This document shows, one piece after another, positions 44,201 through 55,995 of a stretch of 64,000 bases of DNA (positions are counted from its first letter, which is position 1; the number at the start of each line of letters is the position of its first letter). The notes below the pieces were generated by a model. It was given only the letters and a program-made list of their open reading frames with translations. It did no database searches and had not been told where the DNA came from. A program made the position numbers and the translations under genes. This stretch comes from Aldrovandia affinis. Its lineage: Eukaryota; Chordata; Actinopteri; Notacanthiformes; Halosauridae. Location: the NCBI GenBank assembly GCA_029706075.1, contig JAINUG010000026.1, positions 2,277,001 to 2,341,000 on the forward strand. The letters are read 5' to 3'.

Positions 44201-46400
44201 GTACCTGCCGACGTTTGGAGTGTACCACCCTCAAAAGCCTGGGCAGATCCGTGTGGTTTTTGATTCCAGCGCCCAGCACTCCAACGTCTCTCAACGACGT
44301 GCTTCTCACAGGGCCTGACCTCAACAACTCCCTCTCGGTGTGCTGATTCGGTTCCGCAAGGAAAAGGTCGCTGTAATGGCGGATATACAACAGATGTTTT
44401 ACTGTTTCCAGGTAAGAGAGGAACACAGGAACTTTTGCGCTTCTTATGGTACAAAGACAATGACACGACTAAAGAAGTGATCGAGTACAGGATGAGAGTC
44501 CACGTTTTCGGCAACAGCCCGTCTCCTGCTGTGGCTATCTATGGCCTTAGACGAGCCATCAGAGAGGGTGCACAAAAACATGGAGCTGACACTGTCCAAT
44601 TCGTAGAAAGACATTTCTATGTCGACGACGGACTCATGTCTGTACCAACCGAAGTTGAAGCCATCGACCTCCTGAAGAGGACGCAAGCCTCACTCGCGGA
44701 GTCAAACCTCCGTCTCCACAAGTTCGCCTCAAACAGTCAAGCCGTCATGGAAGCTTTTGCACCCGAAGACTGTGCCAAAGCCGTGAAAGACTTTGACTTC
44801 AGCGGCGAAGCCACGCCTACTCAACGCAGTTTAGGGCTTTTATGGGAGATAACTACAGACACATTCACCTTTGCCGTGTCTACCGCAAACAAGCCGTTCA
44901 CCCGCCGTGGTGTGCTCTCCATGGTGAACAGTGTTTTTGACCCCTTGGGCATGCTGGCTCCAGTCACGATCCAAGGAAGAGCTCTCCTCCGAGAACTCAC
45001 AGCTGACCAGTCCGACTGGGACACGCCAATTCCTGACGAGAAACTCACGAAGTGGGAGGCCTGGCGAGACGCGCTCCAGGACCTGAAGCACCTGCATGTG
45101 CCACGCGCGTACACAACAACCTCCCTCATCAAGGCAGTACACACAGAGTTGTGTGTGTTTTCCGATGCTTCCACGAAGGCCATCGGTGCTGTGGCGTACC
45201 TAAAAGCAATACAACGAGATGGTCAAGTTGACATAGGCTTTGTGATGGGAAAGTCTAAGTTAGCACCTCAGTCTGAGCCTACCATCCCAAGGCTCGAGCT
45301 GTGTGCAGCCGTCTTAGCCGTAGAGATGGCGGAGCTCATCCAAGATGAACTGGACGTCAAGCGAACGAAACCAAGTTCTACTCTGACAGTAAAGTGGTCT
45401 TAGGTTATATATACAATGAGACCAAGAGATTCTATGTCTATGTCCACAATAGAGTGCAGCGTATCCGGCAGTCCACAAAACCAGCACAATGGCATTATGT
45501 GCGGTCAGAAGACAATCCAGCCGACCATGCATCTCGCTCAGTACCTGCATCGCGCTTGGGGCAGACGACATGGTTCTCCGGACCCACCTTCTTGCGGAAA
45601 CCACCCGTGGGGAAAACAGAAAAAGGTCAGTCATTTGAGTTGGTTGAACCTGAAAAGGACAACGAAATCCGTCCACAAGTCAACACCTGCGCGACACAGC
45701 TGAAAGAGAACGGTCTTAACACACAGCGGTTTCGGCGTTTCTCCACTTTCAGTTCTCTGGTAAGGGGTGTAGCACTCTGATTCACATCGCACGATCCTGC
45801 AAACAGAACAATGTCAGCGGATGCAAAGGGTGGCACAAATGTAGCTTACCTCGCACCGGACGAGCTGTCCCCCAGCGGAAGATGTCCTCATCAAAGCTAC
45901 ACAAAAAGCAGCCTTCCCAAAAGAATTCGCAGCCCTCCAACAAAACAAACAGATCCTCAAAAGCAGCAGTCTTCAGCGGCTGAGTCCAATCCTCGAGGGT
46001 GATCTAATCTGCGTTGGAGGCCGGTTGAAACATGCACACTTGAACACAGGAGAGAAGAACCCAACAATCCTACCCAAAGACAGCCACATCTCCTTACTGC
46101 TAGCAAGGCACTATCACAACCAGGTGAAACACCAAGGCCGCCACCTAACAGAAGGAGCGGTAAGAGCAGCAGGCCTGTGGATCTTGGGTGGAAAGACGCT
46201 GATCGACTCGGTGATACACAAATGCGTCACCTGTAGGAAGCTCAGCGGGAAAACTCCAAGAGCAACCCATGGACCAAGGTTGTACAAAGACTTTTCGTAG
46301 ACCAGTTACCGAATTGGTTCTGCTTCTACCCAAAGAGGACTGATATTCAGAACCCGCAAAAGTAATAAGGGTAGTGACCTCACAAAGGTCAGACGGGGAG
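41281..46400 (+). pseudogene. BEL/Pao internal region, copy B (gag-pol fossil)
   Basis: Same parts in the same order as copy A: gag (about 41360-43080), protease-like (about 43130-43640), reverse transcriptase (about 44160-44780), RNase H (about 45120-45590) and integrase zinc-binding part (about 46010-46290). The short repeats next to the LTR are fewer than in copy A. It is nearly identical to copy A elsewhere and differs mainly by short length differences. It is also broken in several places. Confidence 0.88.
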
Positions 46401-46956
46401 TGTGTTGACTTCAAGTCATGTCTGTTGTAATTTGTTATGTTTCAGGCATTCGTTAAAATGTAACTTTTATTGTGAAAGACACTTCGCACTGTGGGACTCT
46501 TATTTTGAAACGCCTCTCCCGGAATGAGAGGAAATGCCTTTGTTAGAACGGAAGTGCTTGGTTAGAGAAAGTTTGTCTAGAAGGGAGAAGACACATGTTT
46601 GCTAGCGTCCAGCTTTTATCGTTTCCATCCTCTTACAAACTCCAAGCAGGCAATGCCGTAAGTTTATAATTCAATGTTATAAAATAAGACAATGTTAAAG
46701 TGTGTTTGATAAATGTCACGCTCGGTTTGTATTAAAAAGAAAACGTTTGTGTTTACGAGTTATTACAATAAGAAAGGACAGGACAGCAATTGATATTGTT
46801 GTATTTATTTTTATTGCAGTTTTTACTCCATGTCCATGTACAAAGTGAAGAGCCAACAGTAAATGGTCAATCTTACTACACGACTCAGTCATTTTTGGAG
46901 TGGAGTTTAGCTCGCTGTTGAGCTGAAGTACAGTACGCTTTGGTAGGAACAGCACA
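46401..46956 (+). repeat. BEL/Pao LTR 3 (3')
   Basis: Ends AACAGCACA and is followed at once by the outer target repeat ggctc (46957-46961), matching the one before LTR 1. This pair shows that the array occupies a single original insertion site. Confidence 0.92.
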
Positions 46957-47124
46957 GGCTCAGTCTAACAAAAAAATGATTCGATAAATGTTTTCCTATT
47001 CGATGAATTAGTCAATGTATTAATCATATGTTGTTGTTATTTCAATGTGAAAATTCCCTTTTGAGGTATGTTGTCCAGTTGCTCAAATGGTCTACCCAAG
47101 ACCATTAGATTAGAGTAGATGTTT

Positions 47125-50100
47125 ATTATTTTATTATTATTAATATGTTCATTATTACAGCCCTGGGGGGGCCGTGCTGGGGGATGGTGAACAGTCGTCA
47201 TCGGCTTCTGTGGCTATGAAGTCCAATCCTTGAGAGGCAGGTTTTGCCGCAGTTGACGCAGGTGAAGGTTGGTCCTGATGTAGTTGGAGCAGCGTTCATA
47301 CTTTCTTTCCTCTTCTGATGATTTGTGTCTCTGTGTTGCGCCAGGGTGGCTTAGTTTTTCAGCAGTCCGTCCCGTATGGTCTGTTGCCAGAGACAGCAAT
47401 CTTAGGCAGTGTCTTCCCAGGTATTCACATTGATTCCAAAACACTGGACGTCTTTTTTACAGCAGTCCTTGAACCGGAGGTGGGGGCGGCAAGTAGGTCT
47501 CTTACCAGAGGACAATTCTCCATAGAGAATGTCCTTTGGTAAGTGTCCGTCCTCCATCCGTTGAATATGAGCAAGCCTGCGGAGTTGTCGTTGTCTCAGG
47601 TAAGAGTGCATACTAGGGAGTTTTGCCCTTTCCAGGATGGTGTATGGTACTCTGTAATGCCAGGTGATACCCAGTAGGTGCCTCAGGCAGTGCAGGTGAA
47701 AGGTATTGAGCCTCCTCTCCAGATTTTGCCACCTTAGAAGAGCGTGCTGGTGACACAGACCCTGTAGACCTGTATTTGTGTGTGCACTGTCAGCTTTTGG
47801 TTGTTCTATACTCTAGCTGTGAGTATTCCCAACGCGAAGGCTGCTTTTCCGATGTGACTGCTAAGCTCAGCATCAAGGGAGAAGGTGTCAGTGATGGTGG
47901 ACCCAAGGTAAGTGAAGGTGTTGACAGCTTTCAGTGCGTAGTTGTTTATGGTGATAGAGTGCTTTTTCAATGCCTTGCACCATTGTTTATGTTTTTTTCA
48001 AGCTTATGGTTAGGCTGAAGTCCCGGCATGCTTGGGAGAACCGGCTTATGAGCGTTTGTAGGTGTTTTTCAGAGTGTGCTGCCAGTGCTGCATCATCAGC
48101 AAACAGCAAGTCTTTGACGAGGTGTGGTCGCACTTTGGTTTTTGCCTTGAGACAAGCAAGGTTGAAGAGTCTCCCATCAGTTCTTGTGTAGAGGTAGACT
48201 CCTACAATGGACGACCAAAAAGCTTGCTGAAGGAGGAGGGAGAAAAAGATCCCGAACAAGGTGGATGCTAAGACACAACCTTGTTTCACTGAAGTGGAGA
48301 GTTTGTTAGGTGTAGATGCTGACCTGGACCCAAATGCAGACTCCGGAACGGAATTAGAATTGCACTCCACACAGGAGGCGTTTAATAGCAGAGTGCAACA
48401 ATAGGTGACTGGAGACAATAGACAGGAAGCTGGCAAACAGAACAGGCTGGACGGGCTACAAAAACTAATAAACAAACAAACAAAATACAACTGGCAGAAA
48501 TCGAACTGGAAAGACAGATAAACAGGGTGAACCAAACGAGGGCAGTACAAGATATACAAGTACGGTTTGGCACTGGAGTGTGTGCGTGCTGAACTTAAAT
48601 AGGAAAGGGTGAAATTACTAAATTGATTCAGCATGCGGAATGTGCAGGGGAGTGGGTGTGATAGGCTGAATCTAACGAGGGGAAAAGGGGAACTGAGTGC
48701 GGAATGCAGGGAAGCCGCGCCCAGCTAAAAACAAAAGACACAGGGTGAAAGCAAAAACAAGACATGACACGCAAGGAACGGAATGGCAAAAAACACAAGG
48801 AAGGTGGACAGAACGGGACTGCGATGTAACAGAGTTTCACCCATCAAACTGGATAGTGCCTTCCATGTTGTCGTGGAAGGACTGGAGGAAGCTAAGGAGC
48901 TTAGGGGGACAACCTATACTTTCGACCATCTTGAAGAGGCCGCTCCTGCTCACAAGATCAAAGGCTTTAGTGAGGTCGATGAAGGCCAAGAAGAGTGGTT
49001 TCCTCTGCTCTCTGCATTTCTTTTAGAGTTGACTCAGTGAGAAGACCATGTCCATAGTGGATCTTCCAGCTCTGAACTCTGCCTGTGACTCTGGGTAGAT
49101 TATTTCGGCCTGGAGTTTGTTTTGTGCAACCTTAGCAAAAGTTATTTTTTTGTGCAACCCTACAAAAGGTTTGCTAGTGATGCTGAGGAGAGAGATGGTA
49201 GTTGTTACAATTTCTCCTGTCACCCTTATTCTTGTTCAAGGCGACAATGTTTGCATCTCTCATATCCTGTGGTACAGCTCCCTCCCTCCAGCACAGGCAC
49301 AGGAGCTCATGGAGCTCTTGCAGCAATACAGGTTTTCCACACTTGAGTATCTCGGCTGTTATCCCATCGGTGCCTGGTGCTTTCCCACTAGCCAAGTTGT
49401 TGATTGCCTTGCTGAGTTCCTTGATTGTTGTCTCTGCATCAATCAAGTTCTTCCATGATGGATAGTTGCTCAACATGGCCTAGTGCTGTTTGGGACACAG
49501 TTCTGTCATTGGCGCACAGCTCTGAATAATGCTATACCCAGTGGTCCAGTTGTTTAGAGAGGTCAGAGATTGTTTCACCTGTGGCTGATTTCAGAGAATC
49601 TGTTGTATGTGGTGTTGATCCCATTGCCTTTTTGATGCTGTCATACATGCCCCAGACGTTGCCTGTGTCAGCTGACAATTGTATGCTCTTACAGAGCTGC
49701 AGCCTGTACTCATTAGCACAGCATCTTGAGGCTTGTTGGACTTTCCTCTTCGCTGTTCTCAAGGCTTGTAGGGTTGTGTTGTTAGGTGTGCATTTGTAGT
49801 TTATGAGAGCGGTGCGCTTTTCTTTAATCATATGCTCTAGTTCAAGAGAGTTAGCCTCTAACCAGTCATTTGTTCTGTCCTTTTTTTTTTTCCCAAGGGC
49901 TGACGAGGCAGTGCTGTGAATGGTGTCACGCAACATGTCCCACTTCTGAGTGGGGTTGGAGTGAGTGGGAAAGGGGAAGTTTACCACTCTCTTTGAGTTG
50001 GTTGTTTTGCTGCTATCAATGCGTGGGGCTCCTGTGTGTTTGGTTTTGTGATGTTTTTTCAGCTGCAGTTTGGCTCTGCAGTATACTAATGAGTGGTCTG

Positions 50101-51520
50101 TGTCAGTGCAGACTGCGGGTGTCAGCACGTCGTGTTAAAATCCGGTCTAGCTGATGCCAGTGGTCTGACCTCGGGTGTCTCCAGGAGACTATGTGATGGG
50201 GTTTAGTCTGAAAATATGAATTAGTGATGCATAGGTTGTGGAATGTGCAGAATTCAAGGAGGCGTTGTCCATTTTCATTCATTTTTCCAATGCCATGGTG
50301 TCCAAGGCAGGAGGGCCAGGAGTTGTAATCGGTGCTGACTCTTGCATTTAAATCACCAAGCAGGTAGAGGTGTTCATGCTTGGGGATGTTTCTTAGTGCC
50401 GTGTCAAGTTCCTCATACAACCGGTCATTTATTTCGGCGCGGGAGCTGAGTGTTGGTGCGTATGCACTGACCACTTGGACAGGCCCCATAATGGTGTTCA
50501 GGCAGAGGATTAGGATCCTCTCTGATCCGTCTGTAGGTGGCACTATTGCTCACAAAAGCATGTTCCTGACAGCAAAACCCACTCCATATACCTGAGTCTC
50601 CTCCGGGGTCTTTCCCTGCAAGAATAAGGTGTAATCTTTTTCTCGCAGTGACCCTGATGATGGGGGTCAGGCTTCCTGTAGTGTGACTATGTCCATTTGT
50701 AAATCTCACAGTTGGTTGTTTATAACCGCCATCTTGCAATATCACTGATGTCTTGAAGGTTTATTGTTAATCCAGGTTGCATTGTCCTGATGTTCCAACA
50801 TCCCAGTCTCAATGTTGGTTTATTTTCTTTTTTTGTTTTGCTTGGTGCGTTGGTTTTACAGCCCACTAGTTGGGATGGATCCCTAAGCTCCATGCACCCA
50901 ATGAAGCAGGTGAGCTGTGGCAGGACAACACCTAATTGGCTGGGGGCTGCCCAGCTTAAGGTGGACGGTAGCTGTCCAGTGAGATCTGAGGATCTCTCCC
51001 ACCATCACAGGCCTTGTGTTGCCCAGGTGATGCCTCCCTCTCTGCCTTGCTGGCATGGTCCAAAGGAACCGGGAACTGATACATTTGGCACCAGTTTGGC
51101 TGCAGGAGTTGCCAGAACAATGATACGCTCATTGAACTGCCTACGGAGTCCAAGCTGGGTTTTCTGTCAGGGTTTGCTCCCTTAGCCTTTTCCTCCCAGA
51201 GGATACCCACAAGACAGTGGGGGTCTTGCTATCTGCCCATAGTTGGGGCAGTGGTTGGTGGGGTGTGTCCACTTGCCGATGGGTCTGTACGTCACACCTC
51301 TGGGACCCACTGCTGCTCCGAGATCCCCATGCAGTTCAGCCTGGGGTCATATGATCCCCAGTTACCATGTGCTGCCGCAGGGAGGCACTGCAGGAGTCTT
51401 GGTGGTGGAGAGGCTGTGTACTGGCAGGGGGAGGCTTACATACTCTGCTCCCCTTTTGCATCTCCTTGCAAGGGGCTAGCCAGTGGTAGGCACTTGTAAG
51501 CAGGTTGCTTGAAGCAGAGG
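47125..51520 (-). mobile_element. APE-type LINE, nearly full length, minus strand
   Basis: Reading right to left, the 5' region (about 51520-50800) is followed by an endonuclease with 'LLGDLNARVSTDYNSW' and 'SDHWHQLDRIL' (50103-50543). Next come a linker with 'TDTDHSLVYCRAKL' (50128-49532) and an RT with 'LASGKAPGTDGITAEILKCG' (49174-49476), 'FRAGRSTMDMVFSL' (49023-49223), 'GCVLASTLFGIFFSLLLQ' and the catalytic 'LLFADDAAL' (48190-48040). The C-terminal part has 'LRRLAHIQRMEDGHLPKDI' (47402-47611) and then a CC-HH finger (complement of about 47255-47200). The 3' end is an ATT-rich tail near 47125. Several frame breaks are present. The clade is uncertain (RTE- or Tx1-like). A solo LTR interrupts the RT at 48304-48831. 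Confidence 0.8.
48304..48831 (-). mobile_element. Solo LTR (Gypsy-type), 528 bp
   Basis: The segment runs TGTTAGGTGT...GATGTAACA with a 5-bp direct repeat, gagtt, on each side (48299-48303 and 48832-48836). Read on the minus strand it contains a TATA-like 'cctatttaagttc' and a polyadenylation signal near 'attaaacgcctcc'. No internal region remains, so it is a product of LTR-LTR recombination. It sits inside the RT of the 47125-51520 LINE, which continues cleanly on either side. Confidence 0.85.
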
Positions 51521-51704
51521 TCCTAGTTTCTGCGAAAAGCTACTGTGCTAGACACTGCACTAGGTGCATGGTGAACAGTAGGTAAGATATAACAGTTTTC
51601 TGAGAGTAAGCGTGGGTGGTGTTATAATGGGGCAGGGGGGATGTTGTATGGCAAATTATTCATGCTCAAAATGTATATATTATATTATATAAAATATATA
51701 TATA

Positions 51705-52415
51705 AGGTTACTAACCTTTACATTCCCAGTGTTACAGGTATGGTATGCAACTGCTAACGATGATGTCTATCGCTGTATTATTGCACTGATCTCTTGCGCG
51801 AACAATGATTGTTCTTACCATGTACACTATATGGCCAAAAGTCAGTGGACACCTGACCATCACACCTATATGAGCTTGTTGGACATCCCATTCTAAAACC
51901 ATGGGCATTAATATGGAGTTGGACCCCCCTCCGCGGCTATGACAGCTGCCACTCTTCTGGGAAGGCTTTCCACAAGATTTTGGAGTGTGTCTGTGGGAAT
52001 TTGTGCCCATTCAGCCAAAATAGCATCTGTGAGGTCAGGCACTGATGTTGGACGAGAAGGCCTGGCTCGCAATCAGCGTTCTAATTCCTTTAGAAGCATC
52101 TGTGAGGTCAGGGCTCTGTGCAGGGGCACATCTAGTAGGGCAGAAATTTCACGAACTGACTTGTGGCAAAGGTGGCATCCTATCACAGTGCCGCGTTCTG
52201 AGCTGAGTCACTGAGCTCTTTGCGAACCATTCGGAATTCTGAATGTTTGTCTGTGTTGATATTATGTTATTATGCACCTGATTTTGGCCATATAGTGTAG
52301 ATGTGATGGTCAGGTGTCCACTGACTTTTGGCCATATAGTGTATTAATGCACATCTTGTAAGTCGCTCTGGATAAGAGCGTCTGCTAAATGCTTAAAATG
52401 TCAAATGAAAATGTA
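51705..52415 (+). mobile_element. L2-type LINE 3' UTR, split by a Tc1
   Basis: Bases 51705-51824 and 52342-52415 together match the complement of 3150-3345: 'cagtgttacaggtatggtat', 'gcactgatctcttgcgcgaa', then 'gcacatcttgtaagtcgctc' and 'ataagagcgtctgctaaatg'. The Tc1 at 51825-52341 separates the two parts at a TA. An AT-rich run (51660-51710) precedes it. Confidence 0.78.
51825..52341 (-). mobile_element. Tc1-like derivative, 517 bp, inverted relative to 30789
   Basis: The left end 'cactatatggccaaaagtca' is next to TA (51823-51824) and the right end is its inverse next to TA (52342-52343). The minus strand holds scattered pieces of the transposase: the C-terminal 'QIPTDTLQNLVESLPRRVAA' near 51950-52015 and the N-terminal helix-turn-helix near 52130-52230. 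The catalytic middle is deleted. At the right end a second, partial terminal sequence ('ttttggccatatagtgta' at about 52283-52300) precedes the real end. Confidence 0.85.
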
Positions 52416-52439
52416 AAAATGTGTGGAACTAAAGCATAT

Positions 52440-53155
52440 CATGAAAATGCATCCCACACTTACAGAGCCGCCAGAAGCCTTTACCGTGGGAAACAAGCAC
52501 TCAGATCTGTAGGTTTCTTTTGGCATGCGCCACACATGCACCTGTTGAGAACAGAGTGAAGGATGACTCATCTGACCATATGACCTTTTTCCAATGCTCA
52601 GTAGACCACTATCTATTTTCTTTGCCCCACCTTACTCACAAATGTGCTTAGGTGTAATAAGGGTTTATGAAGTAGAACTCAACCGTAGTATTCCTCTCTG
52701 TGAAGTTCTCGACGGACTGTTCTGGATGATCAACTGATCAACTGATTCAGAGTTGGCTGTCTATTTTGCCTTGCATCACAAACCAATGCACGGACATTAC
52801 GATTGAGGACTGTGCACTTCCACCACAGTTACTCCTGGTTGATGATGTTTTCCCTCAGACTTCCATGCAAACATCACCTTAGCCACTGTTCCTTGTGAAA
52901 CATTAGCAAGTTGAGCAATCTTCATCACTGAAGCTCCTGCCAAATGTGCCACAACAATCACCCCTCTTTCAAAGTCACTGAAATCTCTTATTCTAACCAT
53001 GGGTGCCAAAATAATGGCCAACTGGGCCTGCCCAGCATTGTTATACCTGACCCTAAGCATGATGGGATGCTAATTACTTAATTAACTCAGAAACTACACC
53101 TGGTTTCAATATACTTTGTATCCCTAAGTTTTTCCTTTATTTTGGCAATTAAATG
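52440..53155 (-). mobile_element. Tc1-like transposon remnant
   Basis: A minus-strand frame (52797-53060) encodes the N-terminal part of a Tc1 transposase: 'VRIRDFSDFERGVIVVAHLA', then 'ASVMKIAQLANVSQGTVAKV', the helix-turn-helix that binds the terminal repeats. Bases 52440-52790 look like decayed later parts of the gene. The right end is 'cctttattttggcaatt' near 53150, matching the family at 20390-20813. No left terminal repeat was found. Confidence 0.72.
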
Positions 53156-53944
53156 TAGCTCAGTTCTCTCCATTTTTTTCCTCTCTCTGAATGTCAACCT
53201 TTTGAAATGATGATCGATCATTTTATAGGAATAAAAAGAAAACTAAAAAGTCATCACAATTATGCAGAAGCACTCCCATACAAAAGACACATTCTGCCTG
53301 TAGGACAAATGCAATAGACCTTTAGTACTTTAAAATTGAAAAATGGGGTCCTGGATCTAGTGCTCTCTGTTTGGGCTGTCCGTGATCCATTAAGTACATA
53401 TTTCTTCCTAAATGGCTCCAGGAAGTCTCTAAATCTCATCTTTATGATGGACGGAAAAGCTTCCTTTGACAGCAGTTCTATCTGCGTGATGCGGGATGAA
53501 TTTGTCTGACACACTCGCAGGGTATATGTCATCTGGAAACACATTTCTCTCTCTCGCTCTCTCTGTATCTATCTCTCCAAAAAAATTAACAACTAAATCT
53601 GACACCTTCTGTCAACAAGGTCTCAGAGTCTTTAAAACCTTTGAGCTGTGAGGACACCAGGCCAGGCTGTCAAACAGTAAATCAGTCCTCAGACGGGTTT
53701 TGGCAAAGGCTCACATATTGTGCTGAATATGACCAACAGCTTATCCTGAGCTGGGTACAGTTCTGTCCAATGCCACCGAAGATCATTTTTAAATAAAGCC
53801 ATATTACAACATCTGGGAAATCACTGATGATGGAAAAATGGCCGCCCCTCTCCCAGTTAAGATGTCTAAACAAACATCTATGGTTGTGTGTATAGAAGTT
53901 TCTTTGATTGTTTATTTGGCAAACTGGTCAAGGTATAACTGCTG
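53156..53944. other. Unassigned sequence
   Basis: No supported feature. A short CT-rich run lies at about 53545-53580. A 94-codon minus frame at 53260-53544 has no family resemblance. Confidence 0.4.
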
Positions 53945-54060
53945 GTATAATATGACATAGTGGTTAGGGAACTGGACTTGCAATGTGAAGAAAGAAATAT
54001 GAAACTGTGTAAGTCGCTCTGGATAAGAGTGTCAGCTAAATGCCTAAAATGTAAACATGT
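53945..54060 (+). mobile_element. Short tRNA-headed SINE with L2-type tail
   Basis: 'gacatagtggttagggaact' then 'ggacttgcaatgtg' is a decayed tRNA-like head. The 3' end 'taagtcgctctggataagag' then 'tgtcagctaaatgcc' is the L2-type tail seen at 25100-25312. Confidence 0.65.
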
Positions 54061-54349
54061 AAATAACCAAAAGCCACCTGTGGATCAGGTAGCATTTGGC
54101 AATGCTGACACACACAAAGATAGAAGATAAAAGGGCCAGATTTGCTAGTACCTAAACTGACGCTCCTGCATTTGACATACATAGAATGTGATATAAGCTG
54201 GTGCCACTTAATTTTGCAGGTTAGCCTTAACGCATAAGTATTCATTTAGCCTTAATGAATACATATTTTAGGTATTTAAGGTGCCTGGTTGCATAAAAGG
54301 TGACTCATCGAATGGAGGGAGTATTTTTCTTTTCTTTTTTTTTTTCATT

Positions 54350-54457
54350 TCTTTTTCAGATTTTACCCCGGTTTTCTCCCAATTTGGTAGCCAATTGAGA
54401 GGGGATAGTTTAGTATGTGTATGTGCGTGTGTGAGTGTGTGTGTGTATGTGCATGTG

Positions 54458-54492
<35 letters not shown>

Positions 54493-55015
54493 ATGACTGT
54501 TCATGTGCATGTGTTAAACACTCACATTGCACTGAGACAGGCTTTACTCCTTGCTTTGGGATTTCAGCATGCATTTAAATTACTTAGTGGAACATCAAAT
54601 TAAGATGGTCTTAAATTTTTAAGATAAGTCTTACATTTTTCAAGATGCTGAACTCCAACTCTCTACTGAAGCTGTTTAAGATTGATTAAACACTTTACTT
54701 GAGAGACCGGCATCAGTAGATATCAGTGGCAAACCGTGACTATTGGACTATTGCACCAAAACTAAACTGTGCTTAGTTCAATCCCCTTCCTCGTACTTCG
54801 CTGCCGTAGTCCTGTGACCGGCAGTGACAAAGGTGAAGTGTTGCCTCCTCCGAGACAGCACTCGCCGAGCGGTGGACTATAATTCCGGTACCCCAGAACC
54901 ACTCCTGTGCACAGCGAACTGTGTTGGCTTCCTTCCCCCCTTCCTGGGGCGGACAGCCAATTGCCGCTCCGATGGCACTCCCGGCCAGAGCCGACTCTGG
55001 CGCGACGAGGGAGTA
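54350..55015 (-). mobile_element. tRNA-derived SINE split by an inserted segment
   Basis: The SINE's 3' part ('ttttctcccaatttggtagc' at 54372-54397) is separated from the rest of its body (54778-55015, with 'tcgctgccgtagtcctgtga' and 'cttcctggggcggacagcca') by about 380 bases that other copies do not have. Those bases are the displaced segment listed next. The tRNA head is missing at the right. Confidence 0.72.
54398..54748 (+). repeat. Displaced 350-bp segment, inverted partner at 62019-62349
   Basis: This segment matches the complement of 62019-62349 at about 97% outside a TG microsatellite of different length (54415-54492). It starts 'agaggggatagtttagtatg' and ends near 'gactattggac'. No terminal repeats of its own are visible. 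It lies inside a SINE, so it arrived after that SINE. Confidence 0.8.
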
Positions 55016-55073
55016 TTCCTATTTGGACATTCCTCTTCAAGATTTCCCGAAAAAAGCCTCAAAACCCTCTTAA

Positions 55074-55995
55074 TGTTATGTTTTGAGACGTTTGTTTTTG
55101 TATTTTGTTAATTTTCTCATCACTTATCATTCACGTCAGTTCCCCGTCTGTCTGTGTTCCTTGTTGTTCGAGATCCACTCCTTGTCTTTGTTATTGCACT
55201 ATTCGGGTGATTTTGACTTTACGGGTTTTCTGTCTTATTTTCTTATCTCATTTACTTCCTTCTTTCTTTCTAACACTCTGTACATATTAGTTAGATGTAT
55301 ATAGTACTAACCAACTAATCTACTAACAGTAGGGATTTAGATTTCGTTACTAACATTACTAATTACAAATTTTCTCACGTTTCTATCTACTGCTATCATT
55401 CTCTCTCTCGTTGTCCTATCCCTGTACGTTTCTCTCTTAATCGCTTTATCTGCATGCATTTTCTTTCTATGCGTTCCTCCCCTTCGAACTGTGCACGTGT
55501 CTGCCTGCTCTTCCAGGTCGTGTATTTTTAGTGTGTCTATGTGCTTCCCAGTCCGTGTCTTTCGTTTCCCCTCGTTATTGTATTAGTTACCCTTAATCAT
55601 TCTAACCTGTGTTCTTGCCCTTTTCTCCTCCCAGTCACACCTGATTCCTATTGTGTCACTTTCCCCGTTTGTATTTAAGTTCCTTGTTTGCTTTCAGTCT
55701 TTGTCAGAACATTGATCATCATTCACTGTGCCGATTGTGTGTAAGCCAGAGTTTGTTTGTATTTTCCGAGACACCCCTTCTGTTTGACTTCGAGTTTTGC
55801 CTTCCGATTTTGTTTGTTTGCCTTTCTGATTATTTGGTTTTTGATTTTTGGACTACCTATTTGACTACTCTTCTGGATTTCGATTTTGTACCTTACCTAC
55901 CTCTGACTATCAGCTTTTGAAACCTGCTTGATCATTAAACGTTCCTTTCCTGCCTTATCCTGGTCTGCGTCTGGGTCCCTGTTCGGTTCCTCACA
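55074..55995 (+). mobile_element. Solo LTR (Gypsy-type), 922 bp
   Basis: The segment runs TGTTATGTTTTG...GTTCCTCACA with a 5-bp repeat, cttaa, on both sides (55069-55073 and 55996-56000). It holds a TATA-like 'tgtatttaagttcc' near 55671 and a polyadenylation signal 'cattaaacgttcc' near 55934, in the same order as other Gypsy LTRs. No internal region is present. The intact duplication points to simple LTR-LTR recombination at one site. Confidence 0.82.

Larger units (their letters stand above)
34987..46956 (+). mobile_element. Tandem BEL/Pao LTR retrotransposon (LTR-I-LTR-I-LTR)
   Basis: Three near-identical LTRs of about 556-559 bp separate two near-identical internal regions of about 5.1-5.2 kb, all in the same orientation. 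The whole 11,970-bp array is bounded by one 5-bp direct repeat, ggctc (34982-34986 and 46957-46961). Each internal region carries a gag with coiled-coil and zinc-knuckle parts, an aspartic protease-like segment, a reverse transcriptase with a YVDD box, RNase H, and an integrase zinc-binding part. The order protease-RT-RNase H-integrase and the 5-bp duplication fit BEL/Pao. Both copies are broken, with several interruptions each. The close similarity of the LTRs suggests a young insertion. Confidence 0.92.

Noticed and set aside
54281-54603. Cysteine/valine-rich frames that look like a repeat protein
   Set aside because: They are translations of the TG microsatellite at 54415-54492 on either strand.
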